Shown: positions 35,579 through 44,522 of the stretch, piece after piece
How the letters are laid out: every line of letters begins with the position of its first letter
Position numbering within the stretch: the first letter of the stretch is position 1
NCBI RefSeq assembly: GCF_025860405.1
Contig: NZ_CP063787.1
Coordinates: forward strand, 1 to 64,000
Direction of reading: 5' to 3'
Source of the DNA: Tolypothrix sp. PCC 7712
GTDB taxonomy: Bacteria > Cyanobacteriota > Cyanobacteriia > Cyanobacteriales > Nostocaceae
DNA: 64,000 bases
Position numbers and translations under genes: made by a program
The notes under the pieces: model-generated
What the model was told of the DNA's origin: nothing
Database searches by the model: none
Seen by the model: the letters and a program-made list of their open reading frames with translations, nothing else

Positions 35579-36826
35579 ATGACACCTTATAAACGCTTCC
35601 AGCAAATACTAAATCGGGTTGAACAGGGACAGCAAACTGATGAAGATATATCATTTTTACGTCAGTTACTTTCGGCTGACGATCGGCAAATTGTATTGCA
35701 ACTAGGTAAGTACAATGTCAATATTGGTGAAGGTAGAGACATCCATATAGGCGATCGCATCTACCAAACCTGGGATGAACAAGCAATCCAAACTTTAGTT
35801 CAAGCTATTCAAAAAGTAACTTGGCGATGTGTCGCTAGTTTAACAGAGAATGATTACACTCAAGTTGAAAATCAATCTACTCGAATTCCTATTATAGATA
35901 AACTAGCTAAAAATTTAACTGATTTTTCTCAACAATCTGTGATGCGTTATGGATTAAAACTAGCCTTTAGTCCTGATCAGGAATATTTTACTAGTGGTGG
36001 CAATCAAATTATTAAACTTTGGCAGACAAACACACGAGAAATACTACAAGAAATATCTGTTCCCTTTTCTGCAACAGGCATTTTTGATTTATGGTTTACA
36101 TCTGTAGCCATTAGTCCAGATGCTCAATTAATTGCTGCTTGTAAAGCTTATCAAATTTACATTTGGCGTTCAGGCATATTAAATCCTCTTTATACATTTA
36201 GTAAAACTCTCTTTAGTAATTTTTTAGATGTTTTTGGTTTTGATTCAGTCGCTTTTAGTCCTAATAACAAAATATTAGCCGCTAATGATAATCAGGATAT
36301 TAAGTTGTGGAATATAGAAAGAGGCAAAGAAATTGCTAAATTATCTGGCCATTCTGATAAAGTAACTTGTGTTGCTTTTAACCCAAAAAACAGTCGAATT
36401 CTTGCTAGTTGTAGCTACGATAAAACTATCAAACTATGGGATATAGATAGTAAAACCTGTTTAAGTACACTTACAGCACATCGAGACGCTATTTATACGC
36501 TAACATTTAGCCCAGATGGAGAAATATTGGCAAGTGGCAGTAATGACAATACCATTAAACTTTGGCATTTGAATACTGGACAAACACCCCAAACGCTGAG
36601 ACAGCATTCAGATGCTGTTACTTGTCTTGTATTTAGTCCAGACGGTAAAGCTTTAGTGAGTGGAAGTAATGATAAAACAATTGTAGAGTGGAAAATTACT
36701 GAAAATGAATTCCAAATTTTTCCTGAACGACATCGCAGAGGTGTGACATCAATTGCAATTAGTCCAGATGGAAAAACATTAATAAGTGGAGGTAGAGATC
36801 AGACCATTAAAGCCTGGCAACGGTAA
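35579..36826 (+). CDS. Effector-associated module with WD40 propeller
   Basis: 415 residues. The N-terminal module (RFQQILNRVEQGQQTDEDISFLRQLL) and strand motif GKYNVNIGEGRDIHIGD (43-59) are nearly identical to those of the GUN4 protein 44 nt upstream. From about residue 130 there are six to seven WD40 repeats (LAFSPDQEYFTSGGNQIIKLWQ, VAFNPKNSRILASCSYDKTIKLWD, LTFSPDGEILASGSNDNTIKLWH). WD40 propellers are common sensor or scaffold parts of NLR-like proteins, but no NTPase domain is present, so it would rely on the motif for signalling. Confidence 0.88.
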   Translation: MTPYKRFQQILNRVEQGQQTDEDISFLRQLLSADDRQIVLQLGKYNVNIGEGRDIHIGDRIYQTWDEQAIQTLVQAIQKVTWRCVASLTENDYTQVENQSTRIPIIDKLAKNLTDFSQQSVMRYGLKLAFSPDQEYFTSGGNQIIKLWQTNTREILQEISVPFSATGIFDLWFTSVAISPDAQLIAACKAYQIYIWRSGILNPLYTFSKTLFSNFLDVFGFDSVAFSPNNKILAANDNQDIKLWNIERGKEIAKLSGHSDKVTCVAFNPKNSRILASCSYDKTIKLWDIDSKTCLSTLTAHRDAIYTLTFSPDGEILASGSNDNTIKLWHLNTGQTPQTLRQHSDAVTCLVFSPDGKALVSGSNDKTIVEWKITENEFQIFPERHRRGVTSIAISPDGKTLISGGRDQTIKAWQR

Positions 36827-37106
36827 AATCAGGTTATGATTTTCGGACGACAGCATTGAAGTCTTCTCATTGATGTTGTTCTTAATTCAAGTGTATTTTT
36901 TACACCTTTGTTTATTCTTATCTTACTTCGTTTGTAAAGCTCACTCTATACTAAATTATATGAGCTTACCCTGCTTTAAACTGTTGATATTATAGAGATT
37001 TTCGTGGTATATGTGTATCAAAAAATTTTTAGATGCTGCACACAACTATGCCCTCAGATTTCTATCACAATTTTCGTGCGCGCTCCTTCAAAAGCCAAAA
37101 GTTTTC

Positions 37107-39167
37107 TTAATCTTTTGCTTCTACTTCCTGCCAGCCTTTGATAGCACCAACAATAAAAGCGCCTGCTGGGTTGTCAATAGCTTTCTCAAAAGCAGCCAAA
37201 CCTCCTGACTTGATAGCATTTATCACTCTTTGTTTCAATAATGGGTTACTTTCAATGCAGTGTACAGCTTCTGCTGCTATTACCATTTGTTGTGATGTAG
37301 TATTGGCCGGGTAAGTTTGCTCTAATTGTTTTAGTAATAGCTGAATCTCAGCAGCAGCTTGGGCAATACTTTGGGGCTGTCCAGCAGCGTAGTAGTTACC
37401 TTGAACGTAATTTCCTTGAATACGCTCGATATAATTACCGCTACCCATATTAATAGTGTGATCTCCAGTCACGTTAACTTCTCCTTGATAGGTTTGGATG
37501 TAATTTCCTTCTACGTAGGTAGCATCGACAAAAACAAAATCATCTGTTGTTTCTGAAGCAATCTCCCTAATTCTTTTCTCAATAAAATTATTTACAGTAG
37601 GTGGTAGCTTGTGGTTACTTCCTGACCACAACTTCAAATCTTGATTGTACCTCGAATAATAATCCTCTTTAAAGTTTCCCCGAATAATATTTTCAGAAAC
37701 TTTTACTTGAATAAAAACCCTTTCTCCTCTTTTACCTAGAGCTACAATATCTAAAGACTCATCATAATCTCTAGACATTTTATGCAATACAGTTAGAGCT
37801 AGTCTAGGATTAATATCCTTCTCATGATATAATTCAACTGTTTCTAGGATGTATCTAACAAAAGTTACAAAGCCATCTTCTGTGAATTGACCTCTAGGTG
37901 GCATTTGGTCACGCTTATCTTCATTAACCCATTTTAGATATACGTAATCGCAGGAAATCCCATTCAGCTTAGTACTTTCGGTAATTACCCAATCTTGGAT
38001 ACAACTTCCAGTTAAACTAGCGCCTCTTAAATCTGCTCTTTCAAAGTTAGTTCTGACTAAGATAGCTCTGGATAAATTAGCTCCTTGCAAGTTAGCTTCA
38101 TGGAAGTCTGCGTCAATAAAGCTGGCATTTTGTAATTTGGCTTGGCTTAGGTTAACACCTCGTAAATCTAAGCGATCAAAGTTTTTCTCCTGCCCATCAC
38201 CAGTAATTACTAATTGTCGTAATTTTGCATCTTGAAGATAAGTATTTCCAGGTCGAATTTGGTCTATTTGTTTAGCATTCCGCCAACAGGTACAAGTAAC
38301 ATTAGCTTTTCTAAAATCCGTACCTTTAAGCGTAGCCTCCGTAAAATTTGCATCAATTAAAATAGCATAACGAAAGCTTGTTCCATCAAAAGTAGCAACA
38401 GCTATAGACAATTTCCGAAGAAAAGCATACTTCTCATCACTAGCCAAGGCTCGCCAAGCAACATAACTACTTAACATCAAGCTAACAATAGCACCAACAG
38501 CAGCTATAGGTGCACCACCAGCAGCGGCAGCAAAGATAAGATGAGTACCAATGCCAGCAGCGATACTAGCTGTAGTGACAGCGATAATGAAAAAAGCAGC
38601 AACAATCACAGCAACAATCACAGCTATAGCGACAAGCAAAGCACCCTGTAAGATGCCAGCAAGTGTGAAAGCGAAACCACCAAAGATAAAACTGACAACA
38701 AAGTAAGTACTCGCACCAACTACAGCCAAAGCACCTTGAAAAGCAAAAATACCAACGTAACCACTAATAACAAGAACAAAGAGAACAACAGCCAAAAATA
38801 CTAAAGGTGCTACTATACCTCGGAAGATAGTAGTAGTAGAGAGTACTAGGAATGTTGCCAAGACAGACAGAGCTGGAAAAATAGTATATTTGCTGGTGTA
38901 TTCAGGGCTAAACATTATTCCTGCAAAAATACCAAATATTCCTGCTGTAAATCCTAATATTATTGCCAAAATCAATGATACTATGACTAAAGCAATGCTG
39001 CTGCGGAGTGAAAGCCCAGCTTTGGCAGAGGTGAAGTCTGCACGTCTGAGTATGGCATTAGTAAAGTCTGTGCCTCGGATATCTGCATATGTAAAGTTTG
39101 CACCTATTAAGTTTTGACCTTTGAAGGAGCGTCCTCGAAGATTTTGATTGAAATAGTCCTGGGACAT
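37107..39167 (-). CDS. Pentapeptide-repeat membrane protein with beta-repeat and helical tail
   Basis: 686 residues. Pentapeptide repeats (GANFTYADIRGTDFTNAIL) open the protein, followed by six to eight transmembrane segments (about 52-235), then more pentapeptide repeats (255-400, GVNLSQAKLQNASFIDADF). A soluble region with strand-rich ESLDIVALGKRGERVFIQVKV follows, which could be a nuclease-like fold but lacks a clear motif. Near residue 560-600 is a repetitive strand region (GNYIQTYQGEVNVTGDH, GSGNYIERIQGNYVQGNYY) reminiscent of the strand motif in neighbouring proteins, then a conserved helical C terminus (IQLLLKQLEQTYP, AIKSGGLAAFEKAIDNP). Probably a membrane-anchored component of the locus. 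Confidence 0.75.
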   Translation of the reverse strand: MSQDYFNQNLRGRSFKGQNLIGANFTYADIRGTDFTNAILRRADFTSAKAGLSLRSSIALVIVSLILAIILGFTAGIFGIFAGIMFSPEYTSKYTIFPALSVLATFLVLSTTTIFRGIVAPLVFLAVVLFVLVISGYVGIFAFQGALAVVGASTYFVVSFIFGGFAFTLAGILQGALLVAIAVIVAVIVAAFFIIAVTTASIAAGIGTHLIFAAAAGGAPIAAVGAIVSLMLSSYVAWRALASDEKYAFLRKLSIAVATFDGTSFRYAILIDANFTEATLKGTDFRKANVTCTCWRNAKQIDQIRPGNTYLQDAKLRQLVITGDGQEKNFDRLDLRGVNLSQAKLQNASFIDADFHEANLQGANLSRAILVRTNFERADLRGASLTGSCIQDWVITESTKLNGISCDYVYLKWVNEDKRDQMPPRGQFTEDGFVTFVRYILETVELYHEKDINPRLALTVLHKMSRDYDESLDIVALGKRGERVFIQVKVSENIIRGNFKEDYYSRYNQDLKLWSGSNHKLPPTVNNFIEKRIREIASETTDDFVFVDATYVEGNYIQTYQGEVNVTGDHTINMGSGNYIERIQGNYVQGNYYAAGQPQSIAQAAAEIQLLLKQLEQTYPANTTSQQMVIAAEAVHCIESNPLLKQRVINAIKSGGLAAFEKAIDNPAGAFIVGAIKGWQEVEAKD

Positions 39168-39873
39168 AACAGGGAGAAGAATATATCTGCGCTTAAATTC
39201 TGATACAGATTTAGGATTGATTATTCCAGGTTTTGAAAAAACTGGAGTTGATTAATCACAATCATGTCATTAATTCTTGATTAGCACAAATCTTACTTTG
39301 CTCTGCCTCACATGATTTTTTAGATTACCGCTACTGTCAACATATCGTTTCATCAACATACTCTAGCATAATTATTAATTTTTTTAAATTCTTAATTAAT
39401 ACACTCTTAAAACGTGAGATCCTTGGTTGTAAGCTTATATGAATAATCTATGAATAAAAAATAAAAATATTTAAATTTTTTAAGCTTTTGCACAACTAGC
39501 ACTGATATAAAAATATAGCTCCCATATGTTTTTAAACTAGATACAACTTGTTCAGAGTCAGTTTATCGTGTGATTATAATCACACGATAAACTTTATAAA
39601 TAGCTTAGTATTGATATTTGCTGCCTCATACCTAATTTTTTAGTCAAAATTTAAAGGAAGGTAAATATGGGGATTAGTTTATATAGATAATTGCAAAATG
39701 AACAACTTCCATTTACTAATGAAGTTAGTCAGTGATTATAAATTCAGGCTGACATTTTAATTACGTATCAATAAATTGGTCTTCAATAACAACAAATAAT
39801 ATTAGATATAAATAATGTTTTGATATAACCAAATAATCATTGATTGCCATCTAAGGAATAAAAGAGGATCAAG
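39168..39873. other. Long intergenic region upstream of GTPase cluster
   Basis: About 700 bp, strongly A+T-rich, separating the minus-strand pentapeptide gene from the plus-strand GTPase cluster. It probably holds both promoters. The only clear structure is the 32-bp perfect palindrome listed separately; no ORF or RNA gene recognised. Confidence 0.5.
39561..39592. promoter_or_regulatory. 32-bp perfect palindrome
   Basis: GTTTATCGTGTGATTA joined directly to its exact complement TAATCACACGATAAAC. No loop and no T-run, so an operator for a dimeric regulator is more likely than a terminator. It lies about 280 bp upstream of the first GTPase gene. Confidence 0.7.
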
Positions 39874-40623
39874 GTGGGAGTGGTTTACATAGGCGATCGC
39901 AAAACAGGCAAAACCCATTTAGCAATGGAATTAGCCAACCCTAAAAATGAATATGTCAAAGTATCTAGCCAAGATTATGAGGCTCTCAAAGCAGGTTTGC
40001 TAGACGAAAACAGTAGTGCTAGGGCTACCAGCGATGAACAAGCAACCTATGAACGTTACTTAGATATCCAAGTGCGACTACCTGTAGGTAATAAACAAGT
40101 AATAGTAGATTGGATAGATACACCAGGCGAAGTTTGGCGCAAAAGTTGGCAGATTGATAATCATAATGAATGGAAGAAATTCTTAGAAACGATACAGCAA
40201 AGTGAAGGGATTTTACTTATCCTGCCACCGCATCGAGGATTAAATTTCCAACCAGGTGTAGATACAGAGCAATTTATGAATCAACAGCAATGGTGTAATA
40301 GGTTTGACCGTTGGGTAGAGTTTTTCCGTCAAGATTGCCCCAAAGCCAGACATATTCTCATTTGTTTAAATAAAGCAGATTTATTTTGCGATTTGCAGAA
40401 GGAAGCCTCCCAGCTCGCTTACAATCCTAACGGCGCTCAAATGAATTGGCAGCAACGTCATACTTATGTTTTACAAAGATATTTTAGACCAATTCACTCA
40501 CAGTTAGAACAAATTAACAAAAATGTTTTAGGTTTATCAGTTCGTTGTTTTATTACTAGTATTTATCATCGCTCATTGTTGGAATTACCTTGGATATATT
40601 TAGGCAGTTTTTTGGCTAAATAA
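39874..40623 (+). CDS. P-loop GTPase-like protein 1
   Basis: 249 residues from a GTG start preceded by an AGAGGA-type ribosome-binding sequence. G1 motif YIGDRKTGKTHLA at residues 5-17, G3-like WIDTPGEVW near 83-91, and G4 ICLNKADLF near 166-174, a canonical NKxD. This is a TRAFAC-type GTPase with an unusual short switch I. It stands first in a run of three related P-loop genes, each followed by the next with little or no gap, suggesting they act as one switch complex. Confidence 0.78.
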   Translation: MGVVYIGDRKTGKTHLAMELANPKNEYVKVSSQDYEALKAGLLDENSSARATSDEQATYERYLDIQVRLPVGNKQVIVDWIDTPGEVWRKSWQIDNHNEWKKFLETIQQSEGILLILPPHRGLNFQPGVDTEQFMNQQQWCNRFDRWVEFFRQDCPKARHILICLNKADLFCDLQKEASQLAYNPNGAQMNWQQRHTYVLQRYFRPIHSQLEQINKNVLGLSVRCFITSIYHRSLLELPWIYLGSFLAK

Positions 40624-40638
40624 TGAGGAAGCATCAAT

Positions 40639-41463
40639 ATGGGAAATATTCGTGTAATTGGCCCACGGGGTTCTGGTAAAACAACTTATTTAGCGGCTCT
40701 AGCTTATCAGCCTGTACAACCAGGAGGCAAGCCTAAAAATTTCAAAGTTCAGGCAATTAACGAAGACACAAGAAAACTGGCTGAAAAAGCTGAAAATCTG
40801 ATTTTAGAAGGTGGTTCCCTAGAACCTACTGGCGTTTTAGTTAAAACTATCGATGATGTACCTGTCTATTCTTTTAATATTGCAATTTCTAACTTATTCC
40901 AAAAACATAAAAATATCAACTTAGCAGTTAGAGATTATCCTGGTGAAATTTTTGATGAGCTAGAACTAGGGTTAACAAATCAAATCCAAACAGAATTTAT
41001 TGATGAATGTCTAGCAAAAGACGTGGCTGGTTGTTTAATTATGTTAACCGAGTGGAAGCATGGAACAGATAGGCATTACAGCAGAGTTTTACAACGCTTT
41101 ATCGAATTAATGGATAGCCAAGGAAGAATCAATGATTTGCGCCTAGCTGTAGCCATAAGTAAGTGCGAACGTGGGGAACTTTGGCCTGGTAGGTTAGATC
41201 CAGAAGTTGATTTATTTAACACTCATTTACCAAAAAGTACAAAAGTTTTAAAAGAAAAAATTCCAAAGCGCAACTTAAATTTTTATGCCATATCAACCTT
41301 TGGGGTTCTGGGACGCAATAACCCGCGACCAAATCGGGTTGAAGAATGGGGAACGAATGGAAGAAATTCGGTTTTGCGAGAACCAAATCGTTGGCGACCT
41401 TACAACTTAATTGCCCCTCTTTATTGGCTAAGTACGGGTAGGAGAATGCGAAATGATGCGTGA
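40639..41463 (+). CDS. P-loop GTPase-like protein 2
   Basis: 274 residues. G1 motif VIGPRGSGKTTYLAAL at 6-21, G3-like AVRDYPGEIFDEL, and G4-like VAISKCERGELW where NKxD is replaced by SKCE. The C-terminal RWRPYNLIAPLYWLSTG is shared with the next gene. The pattern matches, from memory, the paired ('double') GTPases reported in bacterial conflict systems with GTPase-associated proteins. The stop overlaps the start of the third P-loop gene by 11 nt. Confidence 0.75.
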   Translation: MGNIRVIGPRGSGKTTYLAALAYQPVQPGGKPKNFKVQAINEDTRKLAEKAENLILEGGSLEPTGVLVKTIDDVPVYSFNIAISNLFQKHKNINLAVRDYPGEIFDELELGLTNQIQTEFIDECLAKDVAGCLIMLTEWKHGTDRHYSRVLQRFIELMDSQGRINDLRLAVAISKCERGELWPGRLDPEVDLFNTHLPKSTKVLKEKIPKRNLNFYAISTFGVLGRNNPRPNRVEEWGTNGRNSVLREPNRWRPYNLIAPLYWLSTGRRMRNDA

Positions 41464-42358
41464 TTTGTTTAAAAAAACTGCTTCTGAACCGCAGCAAAGT
41501 AGTGCAGTGCTAAGGGTAATAGGCGATCGCTCTTCTGGTAAAACAACTTATATGGCATCTTTGGCACGCTGGCCCAATGCTGACCCTTCTAGCCCCGTAC
41601 AGTCTGTCATCTCAGTTAACGAAGCCGGAGAAGAACTAATTACCAAAGCTCAAAATCTTCTCGAACAAGGATTAGCCCTCGAACCCAGCAATCTCGATGC
41701 TAGTGCAGCCGACATTAAAGATTACACACTCAGGATTACACTCAAGGGACAGTTTTCTTGGAAAAATGCCAAAGCTAGCATTGGTTCCAAATTGGTAAAT
41801 CTCAACATCAGTTGTAAAGACTACGCTGGAGAGTTTTTTGCTGACCTCCTCCAACAATCAGGAAACCCAAAACTAAGAGAATACTTAGATGATTGCTTGC
41901 AAGCAACGGGAATTATGTTCTTGGTTGATGGTAATAGTCGTCGCAAAGACCTAGAGTATGTTACGGGGTTGGATAAATTTTTGACAGCCTTAGACCGTAG
42001 TGACATTATGGGTGGAAAGCGAAGAATCTCGCTGGTTTTGACCAAATGCGAACAATCAGAGTTGTGGGTTAATCGCCATAAACCTGCATTTGTCGCTGAG
42101 GCTCGTTTTCCCCAAGTTTACAGAAAATTGCAAACTTGGCAGCAAATGGGAGCCGGAAGAGTGGATTACTTCACTACTTCGGCTTTTGGGATGTTAGGTA
42201 ATAATTTCCCAGAACCCAATGTAAATTTACTGAGTCGTGGGAGAGAAGGAATCGCCGCAGTGATCAAAGAGCCGAAGCGCTGGCGACCTTTTGGGTTAGT
42301 GGCTCCGATTTATTGGCTATGTACAGGCGATCGCCATAAAGAATTAGATAAAGGTTAA
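41453..42358 (+). CDS. P-loop GTPase-like protein 3
   Basis: 301 residues, a paralogue of the previous gene. G1 motif VIGDRSSGKTTYMASLA, G3-like SCKDYAGEFFADLL (Pro replaced by Ala), G4-like LVLTKCEQSELW, and the shared end RWRPFGLVAPIYWLCTGD. The variant G3 and G4 motifs suggest altered nucleotide specificity or slow hydrolysis. It ends 4 nt before the GTPase-associated membrane protein gene, so it is co-translated with its likely partner. Confidence 0.75.
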   Translation: MMRDLFKKTASEPQQSSAVLRVIGDRSSGKTTYMASLARWPNADPSSPVQSVISVNEAGEELITKAQNLLEQGLALEPSNLDASAADIKDYTLRITLKGQFSWKNAKASIGSKLVNLNISCKDYAGEFFADLLQQSGNPKLREYLDDCLQATGIMFLVDGNSRRKDLEYVTGLDKFLTALDRSDIMGGKRRISLVLTKCEQSELWVNRHKPAFVAEARFPQVYRKLQTWQQMGAGRVDYFTTSAFGMLGNNFPEPNVNLLSRGREGIAAVIKEPKRWRPFGLVAPIYWLCTGDRHKELDKG

Positions 42359-42362
42359 ATAT

Positions 42363-44498
42363 ATGAATCCAGCAACTATTAAAATTCACGAATTTAGTAC
42401 TGGTATTCGCCCAGAGAGAACTGCTGAGGGCGGTTGGGTATCACGGGGATTCACCGGACAATATATGAATATAACGCTTGCATCTGTTCCCCCGGCTGTT
42501 GAGCGTTCCATAGCTAATCGGGAATTTGCGGTCACAGAAGGTGCGTCAAGCGATCGGCCAGCAATCATCGGTCGCGTCGTAGGGAGTGGAGAGGACGCTT
42601 GGTCGGTGGTGGCGGTGGTGACACGGGGACGAGATGAGATAGGGCGCAGTTTGTCTGTTTATCGTTATTTTTTGTCTCAGGGGGATAAAGAAAACCTCCG
42701 GTTAATACTAGCTTGGTGGGAAGCTCAAGGAATGCCCAGGTTTAATCCCTTTGACACTAAAACTGTTGGGCAACCTAATTTATTTGATGTCACTTCCACT
42801 CACTCACCAAATATCCAACAAGAAGCTCTAGCTTTAGTTGTAAATAACTCTGAGCCAATACTAATAGAACCAACACATCAATATAATTTGCAAACTATCA
42901 ATACCTTAGCAATTAAAAAATTCAATAGTTATGGCGGTGGTCAAAGTGCTTCTTGGGCGTTTAATGTTGAAGCCCTAGAACAACCCAGACGATTTCAAGT
43001 AATTCAAGCAGCGAGCCAGCGTGCCTATGAGATATTAGAAAGAGCAATCAAGAATGTTCCCCAAGTCTTAGCGCCAGTTGTTGCCGATGAAGAAGCACTG
43101 AAGTCTGCGATTCGCGGTTTAATTAATAGTTCCCAAGTAAAACCTGAAGCAGTGCAAATCATTGCGAATGCTCTAGAAAATCAGCAAATTAGCCAAGAAT
43201 ATTGGCACAGCTTGTTTGATGGACAAGGAGCAAAAACTGCAATTAGCCAAAAAATTTATAGTCCACAAATGGTCAGGTTAATTACCCTCAGAGCAATGGT
43301 AATACCAGAGACTATAACGGAATTTTTAGCTTGGCTGAATGTGAAAAGTATTAAGGATAAAGCCGACGAAAATCAAAATATTTCTTTAGAGTTTCAAAAA
43401 TCCGTTCGCTCCAATTTTCCTAAAGAAAACCTTGCCGATGGAATTAAATATATTTTACCTAAATTACTAAATAGAACAATTACCCCAGAATCCGTATATT
43501 GGTTGTTAATCAAAAGCGGTAGTGCGTGGGTTTATTGTCAAAAGCAGTTTTTACATGACATTGTAAATGATTTAGAAATAATTCGTGATTATTTTGAAAA
43601 TACTCAACGGCCATCTACTTTTCCTCATGAATTATTAAATTGCAATCAGGAAATTTGGAAAAAATTAATAAATTATTGGAAATTAGTTTATTTTAGTAAC
43701 CATTACGTTGAATGTTATAAGCCTTTTGCTGAATTATTTGAGTATATAAAAGAATACAGTTTGTCTGCTTATTTCTACCAAGTAAGCGAAGGTCGGGTTC
43801 CTAAAAATGTATTTTATGAAGTTGCTGAAAAAAATAATATCCACGCAAATTATTTCACTTTTTTAGATTTAACAATTGAGCGAGAAGTTACTTGGCTTGA
43901 ATCTTTTATTAATTTTATTTTTCAGGAGTATATCGTGCCAATTCAATTAGTTATTCCTTTTTCAATACTAATATTTTTAAGCGGTTTATTTGTCGGTTCA
44001 AAATTTTTGTCTCAACAGCAATCTACTCAGCAAGCAAATCAAAGAGAGTTACCCCACCAGGCTATTAATAATGGAAGAGATACTATTTCGGAATATCCAA
44101 GCGATCAATCAAGAATAGAAAATTCAACAGTTCAATCTCAAAATATACCAATAAATAAAAAAGAAATAGCAATGCAAGATGTACATATTCAACAAACAAG
44201 TAAAGCAGTTAAAACAATTATTAAAGAGCTTAAGCCAAATATTAAACAGCAAAATAATCAAAAGGTAGATACAGATAAAATTATTATCGATGAACTCAAA
44301 AAAATTCTGAATGTAAAGGATTTGAATTATGCAAAAGCAATAAAAGAACCTGGTAAAGAAAGGGAAAAGTTAGTAGAAGCAATCTATTTATATCAACTAA
44401 ATGAATTTGACGAAAATGCTGCTTTTGGCTATATGGAATCAGGTAAACAAACACCTAATAAATTAAAAGATAAAATAAAAAATAATCTGGGGATTTAG
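42363..44498 (+). CDS. GTPase-associated protein (GAP1-like), membrane-anchored
   Basis: 711 residues. The N terminus (KIHEFSTGIRPERTAEGGWVSRGFTG, then IIGRVVGSGEDAWSVVAVVTRGRDE) resembles the N-terminal domain of GTPase-associated proteins that occur beside double GTPases. The middle is helical. A single transmembrane segment lies near 527-547 (QLVIPFSILIFLSGLFVGS). A Gln/Asn-rich linker and a small helical end follow (DELKKILNVKDLNYAKAIKEPGK, NEFDENAAFGYMESGKQ). Probably connects the GTPases to the membrane. The family name is from memory and needs a profile search. Confidence 0.65.
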   Translation: MNPATIKIHEFSTGIRPERTAEGGWVSRGFTGQYMNITLASVPPAVERSIANREFAVTEGASSDRPAIIGRVVGSGEDAWSVVAVVTRGRDEIGRSLSVYRYFLSQGDKENLRLILAWWEAQGMPRFNPFDTKTVGQPNLFDVTSTHSPNIQQEALALVVNNSEPILIEPTHQYNLQTINTLAIKKFNSYGGGQSASWAFNVEALEQPRRFQVIQAASQRAYEILERAIKNVPQVLAPVVADEEALKSAIRGLINSSQVKPEAVQIIANALENQQISQEYWHSLFDGQGAKTAISQKIYSPQMVRLITLRAMVIPETITEFLAWLNVKSIKDKADENQNISLEFQKSVRSNFPKENLADGIKYILPKLLNRTITPESVYWLLIKSGSAWVYCQKQFLHDIVNDLEIIRDYFENTQRPSTFPHELLNCNQEIWKKLINYWKLVYFSNHYVECYKPFAELFEYIKEYSLSAYFYQVSEGRVPKNVFYEVAEKNNIHANYFTFLDLTIEREVTWLESFINFIFQEYIVPIQLVIPFSILIFLSGLFVGSKFLSQQQSTQQANQRELPHQAINNGRDTISEYPSDQSRIENSTVQSQNIPINKKEIAMQDVHIQQTSKAVKTIIKELKPNIKQQNNQKVDTDKIIIDELKKILNVKDLNYAKAIKEPGKEREKLVEAIYLYQLNEFDENAAFGYMESGKQTPNKLKDKIKNNLGI

Positions 44499-44522
44499 AG
44501 TTTGTAAAATTCATAAAACAAG

